Positions 20,841 to 31,478 of a stretch of DNA of 64,000 nucleotides are shown one piece after another. This DNA is from Linanthus parryae (taxonomy: Eukaryota; Streptophyta; Magnoliopsida; Ericales; Polemoniaceae). Position 1 is the stretch's first letter; each line of letters opens with the position of its first letter. The position numbers and the translations under genes were made by a program. The stretch is from contig JALGPY010000003.1 in the NCBI GenBank assembly GCA_023055425.1, positions 23,619,001 through 23,683,000 of the forward strand, given 5' to 3'. A model generated the notes under the pieces. The model saw only the letters and a list, made by a program, of their open reading frames with translations. It searched no databases and was not told the DNA's origin.

Positions 20841-21936
20841 CGAGGGCAACTTGCTGCGATGTCTAGACGGCAGAGAAGCACAAGAAGTCATGGACCTTTC
20901 TCATCAGGTGGAACACCAAGGAGGTGCGAAATTATGCAGGCAGCTCCTCTCAATTGGATATTTCTGGCCCACGATGGAGGTTGATTGCCGCACCAAAGTA
21001 CGACGCTGCCAGGAATGTCAATTCAAAGGAAACCTGGTGCACGCTCCCGCTGTGGATCTACATGCATTAGGGACGCCATGGCCATTTCACACATGGGCTC
21101 TGGACTTCATCGGTCCCATCCGACCAACGTCGCACGGGAATCATTTCATTCTCACCGCAACTGAGCTATTCACCAAGTGGGTGGAAGCAATACCACTGAA
21201 GACGGCAAATGCGCTGGCTGTGGTCAACTTCATCCAGGAAAGCATCATATGCAGGTTCGGAATCCCAAACACCATTCTTTCAGATAACGGTACTCCTTTT
21301 GTTAATCGCCAGGTAGCTTCAAAATTAGCGGAGTACAATATCAGGCAGATATGTTCCACCCCTTATTACCCGAAGGGAAATGGACAAGCCGAAGCGACCA
21401 ACAAAACGCTGTTGAGAATTTTGAGCAAGATGGTCGCAGATGACCACAAGAAGTGGGCCGACTCTCTAAGCATAGCTCTGTGGGCCTACCGAACTTCTCC
21501 AAGGACACCCACGGGGGCCTCACCATTTCTACTATATTATGGGGCCGAAGCTGTGGTACCTGCGGAGGTGAGAGTCAATTCGGCAAGACTAGCCTTCCAC
21601 GCACTCTACGAAAATCAACGCGATCATGACTTAGTCTTGCTAGAGGAAAAGCGAGAACAAGCCAAAAGGACCAACAAGCGATATCAAGAAAGGATTGCTC
21701 GCGCTTACAATAAGACAGTCCAGCAAAGAGATTTCGCAATTGGAGACTTGGTCCTGCGCGCATCTGACCACTGCATGCGAGAAGCGACTCACCCAAAGTT
21801 CGCAGCCAATTGGGAAGGACCCTTCGAAGTCACAGAAGTCTTCGACAGTGGCTATTGCAGCATACGAAGGTTGCACGGCACAACCTCAACCCCGAGTTCA
21901 GTTAACATGCGCTGGATTAAGAAGTACTATCCCTGA
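20836..21936 (+). CDS. Tat integrase (part of a broken polyprotein)
   Basis: The zinc finger HQVEHQGGAKLCRQLL...CRRCQECQ is followed by the DDE core: WALDFIGPIRPTS (first Asp), ILSDNGTPFVN (second Asp) and GNGQAEATNKTLL (Glu). The C-terminal part contains the GDLVLRAS and NWEGPFEVTEVF blocks of the GPY-type domain and ends with TAA-type termination at 21936 (WIKKYYP then TGA). The domain is whole and open, but it can only be made if the frameshifts upstream are bypassed. Confidence 0.85.
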   Translation, partial: GHEGNLLRCLDGREAQEVMDLSHQVEHQGGAKLCRQLLSIGYFWPTMEVDCRTKVRRCQECQFKGNLVHAPAVDLHALGTPWPFHTWALDFIGPIRPTSHGNHFILTATELFTKWVEAIPLKTANALAVVNFIQESIICRFGIPNTILSDNGTPFVNRQVASKLAEYNIRQICSTPYYPKGNGQAEATNKTLLRILSKMVADDHKKWADSLSIALWAYRTSPRTPTGASPFLLYYGAEAVVPAEVRVNSARLAFHALYENQRDHDLVLLEEKREQAKRTNKRYQERIARAYNKTVQQRDFAIGDLVLRASDHCMREATHPKFAANWEGPFEVTEVFDSGYCSIRRLHGTTSTPSSVNMRWIKKYYP

Positions 21937-22141
21937 CTTCTCTCGTTTCATACGTTTTATTATAACGTCGCCTAATCTCTTGTATGGTTACAATTTACAC
22001 AATCTCCTCTCCCATATGAGAGGATTGTAATCTCATCTCTCCCATATGAGAGCATTATAATAAGAAAATTCTCCCAAATGAGAAACTTTATATTTTTGGA
22101 TGTCGATTTTACTTTATTAGTTTGCTATAAATGTTAACAAT
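21937..22141 (+). repeat. Short ~31-bp repeats after integrase
   Basis: Three spaced copies of ctcccatatgagag-like sequence (near 22010, 22041 and 22071), each a near-palindrome. This is the start of the non-coding 3' region of the Tat element. Confidence 0.6.
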
Positions 22142-23119
22142 AAGTTATCCGCTACAATAGCACTATGCAAATGCGATCTTAATTGATCATCTAAGCCTAT
22201 CTGTTACGATAGCAGCCTATGCGAATGCGATCTTAATTGATCATCTAAGCCTATCTGTTACGATAGCAGCCTATGCGAATGCGATCTTAATTGATCATCT
22301 AAGCCTATCTGTTACGATAGCAGCCTATGCGAATGCGATCTTAATTGATCATCTAAGCCTATCTGTTACGATAGCAGCCTATGCAAATGCGATCTTAATT
22401 GATCATTTAAGCCTATCTGTTACGATAGCAGCCTATGCAAATGCGATCTTAATTGATCCTTTAAGCCTATCTGTTACGATAGCAGCCTATGCAAATGCGA
22501 TCTTAATTGATCATTTAAGCCTATCTGTTACGATAGCAGCCTATGCAAATGCGATCTTAATTGATCATCTAAGCCTATCTGTTACGATAGCAGCCTATGC
22601 AAATGCGATCTGAATCGATCATTCAAGCCTATCTGTTACGATAGCAGCCGATGCAAATGCGATCTGAATTGATCATCCAAGCCTATCTGTTGCGATAGCA
22701 GCCTATGCAAATGCGATCTCTATTGATCTTCTAAAGCCTATCTGTTACGATAGCGACTCATGCGCAAAATGATCTTAGTTGATCTTTTAAAGCCTATCTA
22801 TTACGATAGCAACTCATTCGCAAAATGATCTTAATTGATCTTCTAAAGCCTATCTGTTGCGATAACAACTCATACGAAAGATGATCTCAATTGATCTTCT
22901 AGTAAAGCCTATCTGCCACGATAGCAACTCGCACCACTTAACGATCTTAATTGATCTACTAAAAGACTATCTGCTACGATAGCAATATTGTGAAAATGAT
23001 CTTAAGTGATCCACAAAGGCCAATCACAAGCCCATCTGCCAGGATGGCACAACTGCGAAAATATGATCTCGAACGATCTAGTGAAGCATCCGCGAATTCA
23101 TATAGCAGATCGCAAATGC
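22142..23119 (+). repeat. 54-bp tandem array, about 17 units, in the Tat 3' region
   Basis: The unit reads aagcctatctgttacgatag, then cagcctatgcgaatgcgatc, then ttaattgatcatct. Ten units from 22193 keep the 54-bp period closely. From about 22734 to 23119 units lengthen to 54-66 bp and diverge steadily. Each unit has two short dyads, CTATC-GATAG around a 6-base loop and GATC-GATC around 6 bases. Tandem repeats in the 3' untranslated region of Tat elements are known and have been proposed as seeds of satellite DNA. Confidence 0.95.
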
Positions 23120-24479
23120 GAAACCATTACATAACATTATGCAAGGCGAAATATGCCGAAACGCATGCGAAGTTGTATTTTGTTGAAAAGAGACAGCAGA
23201 TAATACAAAAGCTATTTATCATTATGAGTCGGAAAGACTACAATTTATCTGTCTAGATAGCAGCTTACAAGCGAAAAAGCTCAAATCTAACTACGCAGCC
23301 AACATGGCTTACAATACATTCAAAAAGTAGCTGACAAGCCAGCAAAGGCACACTACGGGAATCCTGGCTGAAAGGGATGAACCTAACGGTCCTAACACCG
23401 GCTATGCAATACATAGATCTATGGCCAAAGATCTATAGCAAAAGGGATGCTGCTGCGAAGAGATCAGCTTGTCATTCGCTATGTCCCTAGCAGTGACATC
23501 TGCGAAACGGTACGTCCAAGACCCCAAGGGGTGACAAAGGCCTCTGTCTGATCAAGATAAGCACCGGAGGAACCTCATGTTCCGACATATGCTGTCCTGC
23601 AAAACAGGCAAAAGCAGTCATTCCTCTGGTGATGGACCCCTTGTCATGATAGACAAGGGCATTGGCAAGCCCCCTGAGTTCAAGAACGAAGAGGCAAGAA
23701 ATCCTCCTCCAGGGATGCTGGAGGAGAATTCCGCCGTTCATTACGAGACGGTGGCACGGTCACTTCGGCGCTGCACCTCACCGGGAGGCGGCCGGAAACA
23801 TGACCTGCAAACATAATACACGAAGAAATTTCTTCGAACACACATGAGATATCATATCCATCCCTTTATGATGGTTATAAAGAGCAATGAGCCTCATAAA
23901 GTAGATCTTGGAAACTATTTCTACAGCACAAAGCGCAAACTCAGGATTCACAACTTGAAGTTGCCATGAATCAACGAAAAACAAGCGTTGAAGCCAGCAG
24001 TCGTAAGGACTCACGGCAAAGCACATTTTTTGGGATGAAGAACCCAAATGGCAAACACAGGGTTTATATAGACCTCGTGGAGACTCTTCAGTTGCCAAAG
24101 ATGAGTCAGCAGAATTTGAAAAGAGGGTAAGGCCAATCACTTACGCCTTGAAAAGCGGTATCCATCAATTACCCTACTAAAGGCTACGACGATTCACTTG
24201 CGTATCCTAATAAATGACGGATAGTCATGATTCGGATGGACTTCCCAACTAAAGCGTGCTTATCTTCCGAAAAATTAGCGCGAAAATCAAGCAGAGTATC
24301 AATTGCTGATGTCATAATTGGATATGCACAGAGATATCCTATCAAATCCCGGAAAGGGCAAAACGGGCAAGTAGATTCTTGTTGTTAAAAAAAAAGGGGG
24401 GGAGAAACCCTAGCAACATTACATTAATGTTTCAAACATTACATTAATGTTTCAGCCATTTCCTTGCTATTTTCAAAAT
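23120..24479. other. Non-coding Tat 3' region, 3'UTR side of the antisense gene
   Basis: No open frame of interest on either strand. The stretch at 24396-24413 is a poly-A then poly-G run, next to a short direct repeat (aacattacattaatgtttca, twice around 24412-24453). Confidence 0.5.
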
Positions 24480-27400
24480 TCAAAAAGTCAAAAGCAAATT
24501 CTTGATCAAGGAGTCATGGGGTGCGAACTGATGGCTCAGCTTCTCTACCTGCTCCACTTCTTGCTTCAATTGCTCGCACTTGGCATTCATCTCATGATAG
24601 AGCTTCATAGCTTCTTCAGCCTTTTGCTTCTGCTGCTCCACCTTCTGCTTTTCAGCTGCGAGGTTCTGGTGACCGAGCTGCAAGGTTACGGCTGCGCGAA
24701 TCAGAGTAACTCTTTTCATAAGAAATCTGAAACCCTGTCTGCCCTGAACTTTGGCAAGGAGATTTTCGCACATGCCATGAAGCAATTCGGCGCTCTGGAC
24801 AGAGATGGTCTCAGGCGTGGCCGCAGACAGCTGCTCCAAAATCCAAATGGCTTCGGTGAGAAACAGCCTCCTGTCGAAGGGCCCTATCTCCAGAGATCTT
24901 GCGAACGATCGGGGGTAGGTGAGGCGCATCCGGACTAGCCAGTCCACATCTGTTTGCTTCAAACCTGAAGCAATGTCAAAACGAAGTTATGCTATCAAAC
25001 TCGCAAATGCACTATGCGAGATGAAAACAGTAAATCACTACTTACCAGTTTCGTCGAGAATCTCACGAAGAGAGGGAATGCGCATTACTGGGGTCGTTGA
25101 AGACTGCCCTTGCTCCATGGCTCTCCTGTCAGCTGCGAGCTCTAACTCCTCATAGTTAGAAGGAAGAGTGTAGGCCGCACCAGCTGCGACTGCATTCCCA
25201 ACCTGCGAGCCCCAAAAGCCCCCTGCAGGAATAGGTGCCGCCGACCCAGTCATCGCCGGAGGCAAAGTGACAGCCGAGGTCGCTTGACGAGGAACATTCT
25301 CAGATGCGGAAGCATCGGCAGTATTTGTCCTTACTTCCTCAGCGCCAGCATGGGCATCTTCATCCATTAGCACAGCACCAGCTTCAGCATCGTCGGAAAG
25401 TTCGATGATGTCCTCGAAAGGCTTACCTGCATGATCAGTAGCTGCGACGGGTTTCTCTGTATGGGGGCTCGGAATCGGAACATAGGATGCAGAAGACTGA
25501 CTTCTTTGCTCCGGCGCATGTTCCTCAACATTGCCTGCAATACAAAATGCGATGGTATGAGGTAGCTCGCATTGAATAATATTTTGCTATCTTTACTTAA
25601 GCTAAGAGCAAGCACCTCCACGCGAAGGTGGGATTGAAGCCTCTTCATACACTAAAGACGAGGAACCATGTCCTATTAGTGTGTCCTCACTAAGCAAGTC
25701 TTTAAGAGGAGCGTGACCTGGGATGCGAAGAAACCAGTCATGATCCTGTTTCAAGTTGCTAAGGCCTAGTACATGCGTATCACTCGAATGATTACCTGAA
25801 GGTTCTCCGCACTTGTTTACTAGCCAACGGCGAATGTCAGCCTTTGACACACCATGCTTTAACGCACCCACAATAACATCTCTATAAGTTACTGCGAGAT
25901 TGAAGATCTCACCTTTATCGCCGCCTGCGATTTCTTCAAAGTCCGCTTGGACTTGTTCCAGGGCTGCTGCATCCTCTTCTGGAACCGCATCCTCCTCCTC
26001 CGCCTGGGGAGCCACTTCTTCGGGAAGCTCATCTTCCTCGTCAACTGGACGCACTAGGTCGTCAACATGCTGCTCTTCGAGGCTTCGCTGTCTCACACGC
26101 TCGAGCTCCTCCTCTTCTCGCTGCCTTCTTCTTTCAGCAGCCTCCGCGGCTGTCTTCCTGGACTCAGCAAGAATGTCCTCGCTTATGGGATCGTCTGGAA
26201 TGCCAGAATGGGTATCTCTCTTTTGTCTCTTGGCCAAAAGGCCACCAATGGTCTCATCATCATCATCATCTGCGAAGATATGATTGGTTTAAGAAAAGAA
26301 GTGCAAAGAAGTTACGATAATGGGAAAGGAAATGCGACGGGGGTACCTCCTGATTCTTCCTCATGTATCACAATTGTTCTTTCTTCTTCTTCTTCATTAC
26401 TTTCTCTGGGCTCCTGCCTCTCTCCTTCTTCCTCTTGGTTGAATGGAACGAAAGTCTCAACTGCGAGCTCTTTCCGCACTTTGCTGGGCATGCGACCTTT
26501 TCCTTTGTCCTTGACAGAAAGGGACCTCGCCGGAGGAGAAGTTGGAGCACTTCTAGGGGAAGAAATTGTAATTCCCTTTTGCCTAGGTCTTTTCACTCTC
26601 GGCGCCGCAGTCGCTGGAGGGGACGGATCATCTCCGGGAGGAGACGAGGCCGGAGCATTGTCTATCAGCGAGTCAGCAAAAGCATTCATGACTGCGCGAA
26701 TCTTGGTCTCGACCTCAGGGTCCATCCTCCATGCTAGCCGAAACGACTGCTTTTGTCTTCTGGTGGCAACAATGGCGTTAACCAATGACTTGGAGCGATC
26801 ACCAGATGCGAATCGCCGCACATGACACTACGGCAAACAGTACAAACTAAATGTGTCAGCATAAGGAAATCAAGAAGCTTAACGCACGCGAAGAAATTGC
26901 TTACCTCAGCAAATGCCTTGCTGTATCTGACGACATGCGTGTCGCCCTTCTTAACTGCGGCGACCTTCTCTTTCAGAATGAGGTCAGGACACAAATGGTT
27001 CTCACGATCCAACAGTGAATAGCAACCATATTCAGACTCGCTCAGACTGCAATTGGGGCGAAACGGAAAAGAATTTCTCTTGATCAAGGGGGCTCTACTT
27101 GGCTGTGCGGCCGACTGCGTCTCAATCCTCGTTTGCTGGGCGATCCAGTATGCGAGCCAGTTCTGAGAACAACCACCCTCGCGGGTCCCTGCAGGCTGCT
27201 CAAAGGGTAGATTGTTCATGAAGACTGTCTTGCACTCCTTTGTTAGCAAGCGCTTATAGCAGCCTCTGATAATGGACTGGGGCCAGATTGATGGTGCCAC
27301 CGCGTCAAAACCAAACTGGGGCGAAACTCGAGTGGGGTCAACGTCCACGGTAATCCTTTCATACCTTGGTGCGAGCTCACGAATATGCTCTGCGAGGGCA

Positions 27401-28785
27401 GGAAGAGAACCTCGTAGACACCAGCAAAAGAACTCGCGATAGCGCTCATGGAAATGCGATCCCTCTTCGAAGAGCAACTCTTCTGAGAAGACAACACCCT
27501 TGGAAGGGTACAGCTTGGGAAACCATCGCACGTTCTCGACACGCGTGGCATAGGGCCTGGCAGTAAACTCTTTCCGTTTGTCGCATATCAAGCTCCAAAC
27601 GCACTTGGTATTGTTCGCTCCGAACCACCTCGCAGCTCTACCGCTGTTGCGTTCCTCCGTCTCGCCTGGGGGACACCACTTGTCGGGTTTGAGAGCAGTT
27701 GGGGCATAGGATGGCCACCGCTCGAAGACCCACATTGTCAAAAAGGAGATGTTGACGAAAGTCAGTACATCAAGGCGGCCACGCGACTCTTTCATGGCCA
27801 AAACCAACTGATCAAGCCTGTAATACAGAGTGCCCAAAACCAAGGGTCCGAGTGCGACTCTCTGGCCAAGGGCGAGCCTCACAGCAAGCGGCAAAACATG
27901 GTAAAAGACCCCATCATGGGGGTGACTGTCGATCAAGTACCTCGACAACCAAGCACAGAGGAAGGCACAGAGGGTCAAGTGATAGCCTTTACCCTCCACA
28001 TAATTCTCGGCGTCTGGGTTCTCACTCAGAAGCTTCTTAGTGATGCTGCTGTTCGCATAGTCTCGAAAGAAGTACTGCAACCATTTGTTCCAGGTGTTCT
28101 TCGCAGACGTATCAACCAACTGCCAGTTTGGAAGGGCCTTTGTAGTAGTCCACCGGGTGGAGATTTTCCTTACCTCTGCTAGGCATTCCTCCATTTGCGT
28201 GTATAAAGCAATCTCCGCAGACGTCCTCAAAGGACTCAAAGGGTCCACTTCACCCATGGGGGAAAGATCGTACAGCATCTGCACGTCCTCGAGTGTAGGA
28301 GCAGCCTCGAACTCAGCAAAGTGGAATGTGTGAGTCGCAGGCGAGTAGCGGGACAGAAGGTCTAGAAGCATGGATTGGTCCAGCTTCACGGCAGCACCCT
28401 TCATAGCACGGATAGCAAAGTATACGCCGGCTTCATCAAGAGTCGCGGCGTGATGGTCCAACACGTGGTCAATCCACTCATCCATATAGTCCAATTTCTG
28501 GACGAACGCCTGGGTAGAAATCACAGTATAGGGGAAGTGCCCGTTCTCGATTCCCAATCGAACCACATCCTCGGAACCAATCAACTCGAGCAAGGCTGAG
28601 TTAACTGGGCGAGTCAGCGTCAGCAATCGCTCAACTGGGACAGGATCAGGCATCCTCTTCGCCTTAACCCTCGCATGATAGAAATCTTTGCCACCTAAAT
28701 AGGGGGCTTTTCGCCACAAGGCCTGCGGAAGGTCGGGTATCTCTTCATCTTCCTTGACAGGTCTGGTTCCTTTTGTCTTGGACAT
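24480..28785 (-). CDS. Antisense five-exon gene with plant mobile domain, 1,329 codons
   Basis: Minus-strand exons 28785-26905, 26827-26347, 26269-25616, 25534-25046 and 24964-24480 are joined by GT-AG introns of 77, 77, 81 and 81 bp. Phases are 0, 1, 1 and 1 and fit at every junction, and the total is 3,990 bases, exactly 1,330 codons with the stop. Exon 1 holds a plant mobile domain (PMD, as in MAIN/MAIL proteins and several transposons): LLDLLSRYSPATHTFHFAEF, APTLEDVQMLYDLSPMG and LGPLVLGTLYYRLDQLVLAM. Exons 2-3 encode acidic and basic low-complexity sequence (SNEEEEERTI, DDDDDET, long Glu/Arg helices). Exon 5 ends in a coiled coil (EKQKVEQQKQKAEEAMKLYH). The gene is convergent with gag-pol. 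Its role is unknown; a PMD suggests interaction with chromatin or silencing factors, which is inference. No frameshift or stop interrupts it. Confidence 0.8.
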
Positions 28786-29489
28786 TCCTGCGGAAGAGCA
28801 AGAAAAAAAGGGGGGAGAAATACCACACCTCAGTTTGAATTTTGAAATTCAAGATCTATGCAAAGAAAGACGAACAGTTTCTTGTATCGATTTCAGAAAT
28901 CAGGGAGTTGCAAGATCTCACATCTGAAGTTCTTATTGTTGAAGGATTAAAGCAAAAGTGGGTTCAAAGATCAAAGCTTCTTCACAAATTTCATGGGTTT
29001 ACAGATTCAACGCAGTTCAAGGCAAACACTGGTATCTTAAATCAAAATTGAACGAGGCCAACCTTGTTTTCTTGAAGCCTGCTTGGATATGCACAATTGA
29101 AGAACACGATTTGCAGTTTTGAACTGGTGATTGATTATCTGAATCTGCTCTCGAAGATCTCCGGGTACCATTCACTTTAAGAGAAAGAAGTGATGCTTTG
29201 CAATAATGGGGGATACAAAGTATTTATCCAAAACAATGAAGGGTTGCGTCCTTTCAGTAGTCGAATCGCAACCGTCACCGTCGAATCGCGCAATCACAGG
29301 ACAAGATGACGTCACGCCTAAAACCCTAGAAGCCAGACGGCACGACTCTAGGGGTTTTAGGTCATAATGACACGCACGGGGGCTGAACTTACCCATATTT
29401 GAATTGGTGCGTGGCGGCAACGCGTATGTTGGTTTCCGCGCATGGAAGTCTATACAGCTATGAGTCTTCACGCGCAGAAAGGGGGCTAA
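28786..29489. promoter_or_regulatory. Upstream region of the antisense gene, ending in the Tat polypurine tract
   Basis: No reading frame. The antisense promoter and 5'UTR must lie here or in the 3' LTR. I see no convincing TATA box. The last bases (agaaagggggctaa, 29476-29489) are the polypurine tract next to the 3' LTR. Confidence 0.5.
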
Positions 29490-30116
29490 TGTAGATAGTT
29501 CTTTCTGAGCTGACAGATCTTGGCCACGTGGCAACCATCCAGCACACCATATTGTGCTCCACACACACTGGATCACCAGCCGAGCTGATCCATGTGGGGG
29601 CTGCGAGACAGAGCCCTCGCATACCACCGCACGGGACCTGTAGGGACTTAGTGGTTTGGAGGCTAGAGTAAGCCCTGTCGCGTGCGAGCCAAGCCCGCGC
29701 GCGACCTTTAGTAACTGTTTTGAGAGATTTATGGCACGAGCTCCATAAACCCGGTCAATCCGGTCAAACCCGGTCAACCTCGTAACGGTTCCGGTATTCG
29801 CGCACCACGTGCTGTAACGGTCCCTATATACTCGGACGAACGTGCCGTTATGGTTAAGCTAATTAAGCCGCCATCAATGGGCTCATTAACCACACTACAA
29901 CGGTCACGTTCCCTGCTATATATAGGACGTTAACCTTTCCATACAAAGGAGAACACACTGGCCATACGCGGAAGCTCTGCCAAACCTCTGTCTCTCTCTC
30001 AGACATTACTACTGACTTACTCTCTCCCTACACACAACCCCACTCTTCCTGTGCGATCCTTGATCCTCTACATACGGTGTACACGGAGGTCTCCCCGCCG
30101 GAATCTCTTGTGCACA
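29490..30116 (+). repeat. Tat 3' LTR
   Basis: 627 bp, about 99% identical by eye to the 5' LTR, with TATATATA at 29917-29924. Confidence 0.92.
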
Positions 30117-30424
30117 GGTGTTGTCGATGTTCTTGTCTTTTTTTAGAAAGATTGATGTTCTTGAATTTTTTTTATAAAGGATTGATGTTCTTGACTTTGT
30201 TCTTGGTTTTCTTGTTGACAAACATGGACAAAAAAGTGCAGAAAATACACAGGGGTAATATGGTCCGAAAAAAATCAATTACCCACTTTTAACAGAACAT
30301 GACAGAAGGGTGTTGAGTGTCCACGGAATATTCCGTTACATAGGTGCGGAGTGTCTTTTTTCAAAACACAGGGTAGCGAGGTGGAATTAATCCTAAACGC
30401 AGGGGTGGTCAGTTTCTTTTACCC
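30117..30424. other. Right arm of the split MULE
   Basis: Contains three diverged copies of gattgatgttcttga and the right terminal inverted repeat, which ends in ttttaccc at 30424. Confidence 0.7.
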
Positions 30425-30432
30425 ATTAAATA

Positions 30433-30751
30433 TTGTTTTTACGTTTGGCAACTTTTTATGCTTTTTGGGTTCTTTTGGAAATACAACCTGGATCCGTTCC
30501 GATTTGTATATCGTGAATTTTGGATCAAATATTGATCTTGTACTTTAGATCCGATTCCATTTGTGATCTCGATCCGTTGGATCAGAATCTAACATCCTTA
30601 TTCGGATATGAATATCGATATAGGTGGATTCGATTTTGAATCCGATACATTGTCGTCCCCTATCTGTTAATATACCAAAACACGATGACATTTTCTGTCA
30701 CTTACCTTAACACAATCAACTTTTGTAGGGTAGCTCAGCTATGTGTACGAT
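30433..30751. other. No gene recognised
   Basis: AT-rich spacer between two MULE-type elements. The repeated gatccgattccat-like phrases (30490-30640) are low-complexity. Confidence 0.3.
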
Positions 30752-30761
30752 AAAAAATGAT

Positions 30762-31188
30762 GGGTAAATGACACGTTCACCCCCTTTAGTTACACAGAAA
30801 AGCAACTTTCACCCCCTCTAGTTTGGAAAAGGACACGTGCACCCTTTCAGTGTGTCGAAATTCAAGCAATGTGCACTCTCTAATTGTGAGCCTTTAGTCT
30901 AGGAGTGGAGTCCGTCAGTAAAAATAATTTTTCAGACAAATTTGTCCCCCTATCATGTAAAAAATTTAATATACATTGGGTAATCCCAAAAATCGTCATT
31001 ACATGAAGGCAAATTTGTCTCAAACATTTATTTTTGCGGACATTTCTCATCTCTAGACAATGAAACAATATGGGGTGTAAATTTTATGGAATTAGGCACA
31101 CTGAAAAGGTGAAACTGTCCTTTTTCAAATTGGAAGACATGTAAGAGTACTTGAATGAAAGTAGAGGGGGTGAAAGTGTCTTTTACCC
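30762..31188. mobile_element. Short MULE-type MITE, 427 bp
   Basis: Terminal inverted repeats of about 27 bp (gggtaaatgacacgttcacc on the left, reverse complement gggtaaaagacactttcacc on the right). Flanks aaaaaatgat (30752-30761) and ttaaaatgat (31189-31198) agree at 8 of 10 positions. No coding capacity. It shares the GGGTAAAxGACA start with the larger MULE 340 bp to the left. Confidence 0.75.
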
Positions 31189-31198
31189 TTAAAATGAT

Positions 31199-31464
31199 GC
31201 AATTTTTGTAGGCTTAGCTCTTTAAGCAGGGGTACAGGTATGTGTTCCAACTTCCAAGCCCCCAACCTCTTTATTTTAAGGCATGGGCCGAGCTTCAGCT
31301 GATTTATAGTCAGAATAGAAAATTACCCGTCCCGTAGGGCACTATACATATAGCTATATAAATTGGGGGAAAAGACAAATATCTTTCTGACATATGTTTC
31401 ATTTTTTGTTGTAATTTTTTTTTAAATGAATGCTACTTTAAATATGATTTCGTTTTTGATATAT
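31199..31464. other. No gene recognised
   Basis: AT-rich spacer before the LINE target site. Confidence 0.3.
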
Positions 31465-31478
31465 ACTTCTTCGTTTTA

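Larger units (their letters stand above)
15039..30116 (+). mobile_element. Tat-lineage Ty3/gypsy LTR retrotransposon, 15.1 kb
   Basis: LTRs at 15039-15664 and 29490-30116 begin TGTAGATAGT and end TTGTGCACA, with about six substitutions and one or two indels between them. Flanks are GGTAT (15034-15038) and GGTGT (30117-30121), a 5-bp duplication with one change. The order gag, protease, RT, RNase H, second (archaeal-type) RNase H and integrase is diagnostic for Tat. It also has a large 3' region with tandem repeats and an antisense gene, both known in the Tat group. The near-identical LTRs make it a recent insertion, yet the sense reading frame is broken at several places. Confidence 0.92.
13730..30424. 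mobile_element. Non-autonomous Mutator-like element split by a Tat retrotransposon
   Basis: The left end gggtaaaagacattgacc and the reverse complement of the right end (gggtaaaagaaactgacc) are terminal inverted repeats that stay alignable for about 83 bp, with roughly 11 mismatches by eye. The 8-bp direct duplication ATTAAATA flanks the pair (13722-13729 and 30425-30432). Long terminal inverted repeats and an 8- to 10-bp duplication are typical of MULEs. Without the 15-kb retrotransposon the element is about 1.6 kb and has no transposase, so it is non-autonomous. Its left arm carries CT-rich, gene-like sequence (see 13880-15038). Confidence 0.8.

Noticed and set aside
22142..23119. CRISPR-like array of regular repeats
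   Set aside because: Repeat units are directly adjacent without unique spacers, in a plant LTR retrotransposon. It is a tandem array.
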